Below the pieces are notes generated by a model, which ran no database searches, had not been told where the DNA came from, and saw only the letters and a list, made by a program, of their open reading frames with translations. A program made the translations under genes and the position numbers. From Streptomyces harbinensis (GTDB lineage Bacteria > Actinomycetota > Actinomycetes > Streptomycetales > Streptomycetaceae), in the NCBI RefSeq assembly GCF_900116145.1, contig NZ_FPAB01000002.1, positions 748,576-812,575 of the forward strand: DNA of 64,000 nt, written 5' to 3'. Position 1 is the stretch's first letter. Every line of letters begins with the position of its first letter. Shown piece by piece: positions 36,001-48,000 of the stretch.

Positions 36001-39000
36001 CGACGGCGTGCCCGCCACCGACCCGGCCGTGCACATCCACCCCGACAGCGCCGCCTACATCATCCACACCTCCGGCTCCACCGGCACCCCCAAGGGAGTC
36101 GTGGTCACCCACGCCGGCATCGCCGCCCTGGCCGACACCCTGCTGGAGCGCTGCGCCGTCACCGCCGACGCCCGGGTGCTCCAGCTCGCCTCCCCCGGCT
36201 TCGACGCCTCGGCCCTGGAACTCGCCATGGCCTGGCGGGCCGGCGCCGCCCTGGTCGTCCCGCCGGCCGGACCGCTCGCCGGGGACGCGCTGCACACCGT
36301 GCTGCGCACCGAGCGCGTCACCCACGCCCTCATCCCGCCGTCCGTCCTGGCCACCGTGCCCCGCGAGGACCTCCCCGACTTCCGCTCACTCATCGTCGGC
36401 GCCGAATCCTGCCCGCCCGAGCTGGCCGCCGCCTGGTCGGCCGGCCGCCGGATGGTCAACGCGTACGGGCCGACCGAGAACACCATCGCCGTCAGCATCA
36501 GCGCCCCCGTCACCGGCGGCACCCTGCCCATCGGCACCCCGGTGCGCGGCACCCGCGTGTACGTACTGGACGACGCCCTGCGGCCGGTCCCACCCGGCAT
36601 GCCCGGCGAACTGTACGCGGCCGGTCCCGGCGTGGCCCGCGGCTACCTCGGCCGGCCCGCGCTGACCGCGACCCGGTTCCTGCCCGACCCGTTCGGCCCC
36701 GGCCGGATGTACCGCACCGGCGACCTGGCCCGCTGGACCACCGGCGGCGTACTGGAGTACCTGGGGCGGGCCGACGACCAGGTGAAGGTCCGCGGCGTAC
36801 GCATCGAGCCCGGCGAGGTCGAATCGGTGCTGCGCGAGCACCCCGGGGTGGCCGGCGCCGTCGTGACCGCCCGCGAGGACCGGCCCGGCGACCGCCGCCT
36901 GGTGGCCTACGTCGTCCCCACCGCCGACGGCGAGTCCGCCGCGCAGGTCGCCGAGTGGCGCGACATCTACGAACGCGTCTACACCGGGGCGGACGCCGCC
37001 GAGTGGGGCGACGAGTTCACCGGCTGGAACTCCAGCTTCACCGGCGAGCCCATCCCGCTGCCCGAGATGGCCGACTGGCGGGACGCCGCCGTCGAACGCG
37101 TCATGGCCCACGCGCCCCGCCACGTGCTGGAGATCGGCGTCGGCTCCGGGCTCCTCATGGCGAAGATCGCACCCCGTGTGGAGAGCTACTGGGGAACGGA
37201 TCTGTCCCCGGCCGCCATCGAGCGGCTGCGCGGCCGGCTGCCCGGCGTGGAACTGCGCTGCCAGCCGGCGGACGACACCTCCGGACTGCCCGAAGGCCAC
37301 TTCGACACCGTCGTCCTCAACTCGGTCGTCCAGTACTTCCCGGACGCCGGCTACCTCACCCGGGTACTCGAACAGGCCCTGACCCTGCTGGCCCCCGGCG
37401 GCCGGATCGTGGTCGGCGACGTCCGCAACGCCGCCACCCTGCGCCTGTTCCACACCGCCGTGCACCAGCACCGCATGCCCGACGCACCCGCCTCCGTACG
37501 GCGCGCCGCCGTCGAACACGCCGTCCTCGTCGAGAAGGAACTGCTGCTCGCCCCCGACTGGTTCCACCACTGGGCCGCCGAACACGGCGCCGCCGCCGAC
37601 ATCCGGCTCAAGCGCGGCACCGCGCACAACGAACTGACCTGCCACCGCTACGAGGTGGTCCTGCACACCGACCCCGCCGCGACGCTCCGGGTCGAGGACG
37701 TCCCGGTGGTGCCCACGATGGACGACATCCGGGACCTGCCCGCCCGCGTCACCGGACTGGTCAACGGCCGCCTCGGCGCCGGCGGGACCGACCCCGAAAC
37801 CGTGACCGCCCTCGCCGCCGAGCAGGGCCTGCAAGCCGTACTGACCTGGTCCGCCGGGGACTCCACCGCCTTCGAGGCCGTGTTCCTGCCCCCGGACGTC
37901 ACCGCCCTGTCCGGCGTCTACCGCCCCGCTGCCCACCCCGGCGAACTCGCCACCAACCCGGCGGCCTCCCGGCAGGCCGGCGTCCTGCTCACCGCCCTGC
38001 GCGCCTACCTCGCCGACCGGCTGCCCGAACACCTGCTGCCCTCCTCGGTGCTCGCGATCCCCGCCATCCCGCTGCTGGCCAGCGGCAAGGTCGACCGCAA
38101 CGCGCTGCCCGCGCCCACCGCACCGCACACCGCCACCGGCCCCGGCCGGCCGCCGCGCAACCCGCAGGAAGAGATGCTGTGCGCCCTCTTCAGCGAAGTC
38201 CTGGGCATCGCGAGCACCCGAGTGGACGACTCGTTCTTCGACCTCGGCGGCCACTCCCTCCTCGCCACCCGGCTCATCAGCCGCATCCGCTCCGTCCTGG
38301 GCGTGGAACTCCCGATCCGGGTGCTGTTCGAAGAACCCACCGTGGCCGGCCTCGCCGCCCGTCTCCACGACGCCGACCGCGCCCGCACCGCCCTGACGGT
38401 GCGGGAACGCCCCGAGGTGCTGCCGCTGTCGTTCGCCCAGCAGCGCCTGTGGTTCCTGCACAAGCTCGACGGACCCTCCGCCACCTACAACATGCCGCTG
38501 GCCCTGCGCCTGCGCGGCCCGCTGGACCCGGAGGCACTGCGCACCGCGCTCGACGACGTGATCGCCCGGCACGAGGCGCTGCGCACCGTCTTCCCCGAGG
38601 TGGACGGTGCCCCCCGGCAGACCGTGCTCCCGCAGGCCCCCGCCGTACGGTGGGCCGTACGGCCGACCACGGAGCAGGAACTGTCCGCGGCGCTCGCCGG
38701 AGTCCTGTCCCAGACCTTCGACCTGGCCGCCGAGATCCCGGTGCGTGCGACGCTGTTCGTCCTCGGTGACGAGGAGGCGGTGCTGGTGGTGCTGATGCAT
38801 CACATCGCGGGTGACGGCTGGTCGATGGGCCCGCTGGCCCGGGATCTGGTCACGGCCTATACCGCCCGGCGGGAGGGCACAGCCCCGCAGTGGCAGCCGC
38901 TGCCGGTGCAGTACGCGGACTACACCCTGTGGCAGCGCGACCTGCTCGGCGACGAGCACGCCGGGGAAGGGCTGTTCGCCCGGCAACTGGGCTACTGGCG

Positions 39001-42000
39001 CGACCAGCTGGCCGAGCTGCCCGAGCTGACCGTATTGCCCACCGACCGGCCCCGGCCGCCGGTCGCCTCCCACCGGGGAGCCGTCACCACCTTCGCACTG
39101 AACGCCGAGACGTACCGGCGGATCGCCGACCTGGCGCAGCAGCGCGGCGCGACGGTGTTCATGGTGCTGCAGGCGTCGCTGGCGGCGTTGTTCACCCGGC
39201 TGGGGGCGGGGACGGATATTCCGCTCGGTACGCCGATCGCGGGCCGGACGGATGAGGCGCTGGACGAGCTGGTCGGGTTCTTCGTCAACACGCTGGTGCT
39301 GCGGACCGACACCTCGGGGGATCCGACCTTCGCCGAGCTGATCGAGCGGGTGCGGACGACGGATCTGGCGGCGTACGCGCACCAGGACGTGCCGTTCGAA
39401 TACCTGGTGGAGGCGGTGAACCCGGTCGCCCTGCAGAACGCGCCGCTGCCCGCCTTCGACCTGCCCGGGATCGAGGTGACGGGTGAGCCGGTCGAGCTGA
39501 CCGTGTCCCGGGTCGACCTCACCCTGAACCTCGCGGAACTGCCCGACGGCGGAGTCCATGGCTGGGCCGAGTACGCGACCGACCTGTTCGACCGGGCCAC
39601 CGTCGACACCCTGCTGGAGCGCTGGCTCCGGCTGATACGCGATCTGCTCGCCGACCCCAGCCGTCCGATCAGTGCCGCGCCGCTCACCACCGCTGCCGAA
39701 CGCGAGGCGCTGCTGGACCTGCGGGCGCTGCCTGCCACGGACCGGACGGTGCCGGAGGTGTTCGCGGCGCAGGATCCGGCGGCTCTCGCCGTGGATGGCG
39801 AGGAGCGGCTGACGTACGGGGAGCTGGATGCGCGGTCGGATCGGCTGGCGTCCTGGCTGATGGGTCAGGGGGTGCGGCCGGAGTCGCGGGTCGCGGTGGT
39901 GCTGCCGCGTTCGGTGGACTACGTGATCGCGGTGCTGGCGGTGCTGAAGGCCGGCGGGGTGTATGTGCCGATCGACCCGGAGTACCCGGAGCACCGCCGT
40001 GACCTGCTGCTGGCCGACGCCCAGCCGGTAGTCGTGCTGGACGGCGAGCTGCCCGAGGGCGGCGGGCCGGTGACCGAGCTGCCCGCCCTGCGGCCGGACA
40101 GCGGCGCGTACATCATGTACACCTCCGGCTCGACCGGCACACCGAAGGGCGTCCTGACCACACACGCCGACATCGTGGGTCTGGCCCAGGACCGGTGTTT
40201 CGCGGAGGGACATGAGCGGGTGCTGTTCCACTCCCCGCAGGTCTTCGACGCCTCGACGTACGAACTCTGGGCCTCCCTGCTGCGTGGCGGGACCGTGGTC
40301 GTCGCGCCGCCGGGCCGGCTGGACACGGACGCTCTCGCCCGGGCCGTGGTGGAGCAGCGGATCACGGGGCTGTGGCTGACGGCGGGTCTGTTCTCGGTCA
40401 TGGCGGAGCATCATGCCGAGTCGCTGGCCGGGGTGCGGCAGTTGTGGGCCGGTGGTGATGTGGTGTCGCCGCAGGCGGTGCGCCGGGTCCGGGAGACGAA
40501 CCCGGGTATCACGGTCGTCAACGGCTACGGCCCGACCGAGACCACGACGTTCGCCGCCCGCCACCCCATCACCGGCGAGGTCGGCGCGGTGGTGCCGATC
40601 GGTGCGGCGATGGACGCCAAGCGGCTGTACGTCCTGGACGACCGGCTGCGCCCGGTGCCCCCCGGCGTCCCCGGCGAGCTGTACATCGCCGGTACGGGTG
40701 TGGCCCGGGGCTATCTCGACCAGCCCGCCCTCACCGCCGAACGGTTCGTCGCGGACCCGTTCGCGCCGGGGCAGCGGATGTACCGCACCGGCGACCTGGT
40801 GCGCCACAACATCAACGGCGACCTGGAGTTCCTGGGCCGCGCCGACGACCAGGTGAAACTGCGCGGCTTCCGTATCGAGCCCGCCGAGGTCGAAGCGGTC
40901 CTCCGTAGCCACCCGGGCGTCACCCAGGCCGTAGTGCTGCTGCGCTCCGGCCGCCTGGTCGCCTATGTGGTCGCCGAGCGCGGGGCCGATGGACTCCGGG
41001 AGGCGCTGGCCCAGCGACTGCCGGACTACCTGGTGCCTTCCGCCGTTGTCCCGGTCGAGGCGATCCCGCTGACCGCCAACGGCAAGGTCGACCGCGCCGC
41101 CCTGCCCGACCCCGACACCGCCGGAACGGGCCGGTCCCCGCGCACCCCGCAGGAAGAGGTGCTGTGCGGGCTGTTCGCCGAGGTCCTCGAACTGCCCGTG
41201 GTCGGGGTCGACGCGTCGTTCTTCGACCTCGGCGGCCACTCCCTCCTCGCCACGCGCCTCATCAGCCGCATCCGCTCCGTCCTGGACGTGGAGCTGCCGA
41301 TCCGCGCCCTCTTCGAAACCCCGACCGCCGCCGGTCTCGCCGCCCGCCTGTCCCGTGCCGGGAGCGCCCGGCCCGCGCTGACCGTGCGAGAACGGCCCGA
41401 GGTGCTGCCGCTGTCGTTCGCCCAGCAGCGCCTGTGGTTCCTGCACAAACTCGAAGGTCCCTCCGCCACCTACAACATGCCGCTTGCCCTGCGCCTGACC
41501 GGCACAGTGGACCGGGAGGCGCTGCGGGCCGCACTGAACGACGTGGTGGCCCGGCACGAGTCCCTGCACACGGTCTTCCCCGAACGGGACGGCAAGCCCG
41601 GTCAGGAACTGCGTCCCGAGCTGCCGGTGCCGTGGAGCACCGTGGAGGTGACCGAGGACGGTCTGGCCGACGCTCTGGCCGGGGCGGCCCGGCACCCGTT
41701 CGACCTGGCCGGGGAACTGCCCGTCCGGGCCTGGCTCTTCGTCCTGGACAGCGGCGAGCACGTGCTGTTGGTGCTGATGCATCACATCGCCGGTGACGGC
41801 TGGTCGATGGGCCCGCTGGCCCGCGATCTGGTCGCCGCGTACACCGCCCGCGCCGCCGGGACCGCGCCGCCGTGGCCGGCGCTGCCCGTCCAGTACGCCG
41901 ACTACACGCTCTGGCAGCGCGACCTGCTCGGCGACGAGCACGCACCGGACAGCATGTTCGCCCGGCAACTGGACTACTGGCGCGGGCAACTGGCCGACCT

Positions 42001-45000
42001 GCCCGAACAACTTCCCCTCCCCACCGACCGGCCCCGCCCGCAGGTCGCGTCCTACCGTGGCGAGCTGACCTTCTTCACCCTCTCCGAGGACACCCACCGG
42101 CGGCTGGCGGAACTCGCCCGCGAGACCGGCGCGACCGTCTACATGGTGTTGCAGGCCGCCATCGCCGCCCTGTTCACCCGGCTCGGCGCGGGCACCGACA
42201 TCCCGCTCGGCAGCGCGATCGCGGGCCGGACGGATGAGGCGCTGGACGAGCTGGTCGGGTTCTTCGTCAACACCCTCGTGCTGCGGACCGACACCTCGGG
42301 CGATCCCACCTTCGCCGAGCTGATCGAGCGGGTGCGCACCACCGACCTGGCGGCGTACGCGCACCAGGACGTGCCGTTCGAGCACCTGGTGGAAGTCCTC
42401 AACCCCGACCGCGGCGCTGCGCACCATCCGCTGTTCCAGGTGATGTTCGCCCTCCAGAACACGCCGCCCGCCGACTTCGACCTGCCGGGCCTCGCGGTCC
42501 GTGGCCAGACGGCGGCCCTGGGCACCTCACGGTTCGACCTCTTCTTCAGCCTCACCGAACGCCCCGAGCGGGGTGGGATCGACGGCTTCGTCGAGTACGC
42601 GACCGACCTGTTCGACCGGTCCACGGTGGACACCATGGTCGCCCGCTGGCTGCGGCTGCTCGACGCCGTGCTGGCCGATCCGCGGCGGCGGATCAGCACC
42701 GCCGAACTGCTCACCGGCGCGGAGCGCGCCGCGCTGCTCCCGCGCCCCCGCCCGACGCTCGACCGGACGGTGCCGGAGGTGTTCGCGGCGCAGGACCCGG
42801 CGGCTCTCGCTCTCGACGGCGAGGAGCGGCTGACGCACGGGGAACTGGATGCGCGCTCCGACCGGCTGGCGTCCTGGCTGATCGGTCAGGGGGTGCGGCC
42901 GGAATCCCGGGTCGCGGTGGTGCTGCCGCGTTCGGTGGACTACGTCGTGGCGGTGCTCGCGGTGCTGAAGGCCGGTGGTGTCTATGTGCCGGTCGATCCG
43001 GGCTATCCGGTCGAGCGGCGCGAGATGCTGCTGGCCGATGCCCAGCCGGTGCTGGTGCTGGACGGCCCGGTCGAGGTGGCGGACGAGCCCGTCCGCCCGC
43101 TGCCCGCGCTCCGGCCGGACAGCGGCGCGTACGTGATGTACACCTCCGGCTCGACCGGTACGCCCAAGGGCGTGCTGGTGACGCACGCCGACATCGTCGC
43201 TCTGGCCCAGGACGGCTGTTGGTCCGAAGGACACGAGCGGGTGCTGTTCCACTCGCCCCAGGTGTTCGACGCCTCCACCTACGAACTGTGGGCGCCGCTG
43301 CTGGGCGGGGGAACCGTGGTGCTCGCCCCCGAGGGGCGGCTCGATTCCGAAGCCCTGGCCCGGGTGATGGCCGAGCAGCGGATCACGGGCCTGTGGCTGA
43401 CGGCGGGTCTGTTCTCCGTCATGGCCGAGCACCACGCCGAGGCGTTCGCCGGGGTGCGGCAGTTGTGGACCGGGGGTGATGTTGTCTCCCCGCAGGCGGT
43501 GCGCCGGGTCCGGGAGGCGCACCCGGACCTCACCGTGGTCAACGGCTACGGCCCGACCGAGACGACGACGTTCGCCGCTCGCCACCCCGTCACCGGGGAC
43601 GTCGGCGCGGTGGTGCCGATCGGGTCTGCGCTGGACGCCATGCGGCTGTACGTCCTGGACGAGCGGCTGCGGCTGGTCCCGCCGGGGGTGACCGGTGAGC
43701 TGTACATCGCGGGTACGGGGGTGGCCCGGGGCTATCTCGACCGGCCCGCCCTCACCTCCGAGCGGTTCGTCGCCGACCCGTTCGCGCCGGGGGAGCGGAT
43801 GTACCGCAGCGGCGACCTGGTGCGCCGCAACGCCGATGGCGATCTGGAGTTCCTGGGCCGCGCCGACGATCAGGTCAAGATCCGCGGCTTCCGTATCGAA
43901 CCCGCCGAGGTCGAAGCGGTGTTCCGCGAACATCCCGGTGTCACCGACACGGTCGTGGTGCTGCGCGAGGACCGCCTCGTCGCCTACGTCGTGCCCGGTA
44001 CGACGGAAGGCGACACGACCGAGCAGGTCCAGGAGTGGCAGGGCATCTACGAGTCCATGTACTCCGGTTCCACCGCGGCCGACTGGGACGACGACTTCAC
44101 CGGCTGGAACTCCAGCTTCACCGGCGACCCCCTCCCGCTGCCCGAGATGCGCGCCTGGCGGGATGCCGCCGTGGCCCGTGTGATGGAGGGATCGCCCCGG
44201 CGGGTGCTGGAGATCGGTGTCGGCTCCGGACTGCTGCTGTCCCGGATCGCGCCGGAGGTCGAGTCCTACTGGGCCACCGACTTCTCCGCCGTGGTCATCG
44301 ACCGGCTCCGGGGCCGCCTGCCGAACGTGGAACTCCGCCACCAGTCCGCCGACGACCTGACCGGGCTGCCCGAGGGCCACTTCGACACCATCGTGCTCAA
44401 CTCCGTCGTCCAGTACTTCCCGGACGCGGCTTACCTCTCCCGCGTCCTGACGCGGGCCAGGACGCTCCTCACCCCGGGCGGCCGGATCGTGGTGGGCGAC
44501 GTCCGCAACGCCGCCACCGTCCGTCACCTGCACACCGCCGTCCAGCGTGCCCGCCACCCGCACGCCGGCGCTGCCGCCGTGACGGCGGCCGTCGAGCACG
44601 CCGTGCTGGTGGAGAAGGAACTCCTGCTGGACCCGGAGTGGTTCCACCGCTGGGCCGCCGAGCACGGCGCCGCCGCCGACATCCGGCTCAAGCGCGGCAC
44701 CGCGCACAACGAACTGACCTGCCACCGCTACGAGGTGGTCCTGCACCACGACCCGGACGCGACGCTCCGGCTCGACGATCTTCCCGTGGTGGCCTCCGTG
44801 GATGCCGTCCACGATCTCCCGGCCCGGATCACCGGGCTCCGCAACGGCCGCCTCAGCAGCGCCGGCACCGACCCCGAAACCCTCGCCGCCCTGGCCGCCG
44901 AACACGGCCACCAGGTGGCACTGACCTGGTCGCCCGATGACCCCACCGCGTTCGAGGCGGTGCTCCTGCCCGCAGGCCACGGCCCGGTCAGCGGCACCTA

Positions 45001-48000
45001 CCGGCCCTCCGGCCGTACCCGCGGCCTGGCCACCCACCCGGCCGGCACCAGGGAACTCGGCGCTCTCATCGCCGCCCTGCGCGGCTACGCCGAAGCGCGG
45101 CTGCCCGAGCACATGGTGCCCTCCGCCGTGGTCGCGCTCTCCCGGATCCCGCTCACCGCAAACGGAAAACTCGACCGCCGTGCCCTGCCCACCCCGGACT
45201 ACGCGGGCGTCTCCACCGGCCGTGCCCCGCGCACCCACCACGAGGAGGTGCTCTGCGGCCTGTTCGCCGAGGTGCTCGGGGTGTCCCGGGTCGGTATCGA
45301 CGACGGCTTCTTCGATCTCGGCGGGCACTCGCTGCTCGCCACCCGGCTCGTGACCCGCATCCGCGCGGTCCTCGATGTCGAACTGCCCATCCGGGCCCTG
45401 TTCGAGTCACCGACCGTCGCCGGGCTCGCCCAGCTCCTCGCGGGCGCCGGAGCCGGCCGCCCGGCTCTCGTCCCGGTGCCGCGCCCCGAGGTGCTGCCGC
45501 TGTCGTTCGCCCAGCAGCGGCTGTGGTTCCTGCACAAGCTGGAAGGGCTCTCGCCGTCCTACAACATGCCGCTCACCCTGCGGCTGACGGGCCAGGTCGA
45601 CCGGGCAGCCCTGCGCGCCGCCCTGCAGGACGTCGTCACCCGGCACGAGTCGCTGCGCACCGTCTTCCCGGAGACCGGCGGCCGGCCGCAGCAGCGCGTG
45701 GTGCCGGCCGCCGAGGCCGAGGTCGTCTGGGAGCACCGCCACCTCGACGCGGAGGAACTGCCCGCCGCCCTGGAGGCCGCCGCCCGCCACGGCTTCGATC
45801 TGTCGCACGAGATCCCGGTACGCGCCTGGCTGTTCACCACCGGCCCCACCGAGTCCGTGGTGCTCGTCCTGATGCACCACATCGCCGGCGACGGCTGGTC
45901 CATGGGCCCGCTCGGGCGCGACCTGCTCACCGCCTACACCGCCCGCCGCGACGGGCGCGCCCCCAGCTGGGCGCCGCTGCCCGTGCAGTACGCCGACTAC
46001 TCGCTGTGGCAGCGGGCCGTGCTCGGCAGCGAGGACGACCCGGGCAGCCTGTTCAGCCGCCAGGTCGACTACTGGCGGGACCGGCTGGAAGGGCTGCCCG
46101 ACGCCCTCACCCTGCCCACCGACCGGCCCCGGCCGGCGATCACCGCCTACCGGGGCGACCTCACCGAGCTCCGGCTCCCCGCCGAACTGCACCGGGCGGT
46201 GGCCGAGCTGGCCCGGCGGACCGGCACCACCGTCTTCATGATCCTCCAGGCCGCGATGTCCGCCCTCCTGACCCGGCTCGGCGCGGGCACCGACATCCCG
46301 CTCGGCACCGGCATCGCCGGCCGCGCCGATGACGCGCTCAACGATCTGGTCGGCCTCTTCGTCAACACCGTGGTGCTGCGCACCGACACCTCCGGCGACC
46401 CCACCTTCAGCGAACTGCTGGCGCAGGTCCGCGAGAACAGCCTCGGCGCGTACGCCCACCAGGACGTACCGTTCGAGCACCTGGTCGAGGTGCTCAATCC
46501 CCGGCGCTCCACCGCGCACCACCCGCTGTTCCAGATCGCCCTCGTCCTGCAGAACACCGACCGCGCCGAGTTCCACCTGCCCGAGCTGTCCGTCCAGGCC
46601 CAACTCGCGGGCACCGGGACCGCCCGGCTCGACCTGCTGTTCCTGCTGATCGAGAACTTCACCCAGGACGGCGCCCCCGCCGGGCTGGCCGGCTCCATCG
46701 AGTACTCCACCGAGCTGTACGACCGCGACAGTGTGCACACCCTGGTGGACCGCTGGATCCGGCTGCTGTCCGCGGTCGCCACCCGGCCGGAGCTGCGGCT
46801 GGGCGAGATCGACCTGCTCAGCGCCGAGGAACACGCCTCCCTGTCGGCCGCCCCCGCGGAACTCACCCCGGCCCCGCGGACCTGGCCCGACCTCTTCGAG
46901 GAACAGGCCGCCCGGACCCCGTCGGCCGTCGCGGTCCGCGGCGCGGACGGCGAACTCACCTACGCCGAACTCAACACCCGCGCCAACCACGTCGCGCACT
47001 GGCTCATCGGCCAGGGCGTCCGCCCCGAGCACTTCGTCGGCCTGGCGCTGCCGCGATCGCTCGACCTGGTGGTCGCCGTCGTCGCCGTCCTCAAGGCGGG
47101 CGGCGCCTATGTGCCGCTCGACCCGGAGTACCCGGCCGAACGGCTCACGCACATGCTCACGGACGTCGCCCCGCCGCTGGTGCTGACCGACCGGGAACTG
47201 CGCGCACGCCTGGCCCCGGTCCTGGAGAGCAGCCGCACGGTCGTCCTGGAAGACCTGCCGGACACCGCCTCGGGCGACAACCCGGGGATCCGCCCGTCCC
47301 TCGACCACCCCGCCTACGTCATCTTCACCTCCGGCTCGCTCGGCCGTCCCAAGGGCGTGATCGTGCCGCACCGCGGGGTGGCCGGACTGACCGAGGCGCA
47401 GCGCGACCGCTTCGCCGTCGGCGCGGGCAGCCGCGTCCTCCAGTTCTCCTCGCCCAGCTTCGACGTCTCCTTCGCCGAGCTGAGCGCGGCCCTGCTGCTC
47501 GGCGCCACCCTCGTCCTGCCCGAGTCCCGGCAACTGGCCGGCCAGGAGCTGAAGGAGACGCTGGACGAGCAGGACATCACCCACCTGCTGGTCGCCCCCT
47601 CCATCCTCAGCACCATCCCCGTGCACGGCGGCCCGCTGCTGCCCGCCCTGGAGACCGTCGTGATCGGCGGCGAGTCCTGCCCGCCCGACCTGCTGGCCAC
47701 CTGGTCGGCCGGCCGCCGGGTGGTCAACGCCTACGGCCCCACCGAATGCACCGTCCACGTCACCACCAGCGCCCCGCTCACCGGGCCCGGTACCCCCATC
47801 GGACGGCCGGTGGCCGGTACCCGGGTGCACGTCCTGGACGCCTACCTGCGGCCCGTGGCCCCCGGTGTGGCCGGCGAACTGTACGTGTCGGGGCCCGGCG
47901 TGGCCCGCGGATACCTCAACCAGCCGGCCATGACCGCCCAGCGGTTCGTCGCCGACCCCCACGGGCCGGCGGGAGCACGGATGTACCGCACCGGCGACCT

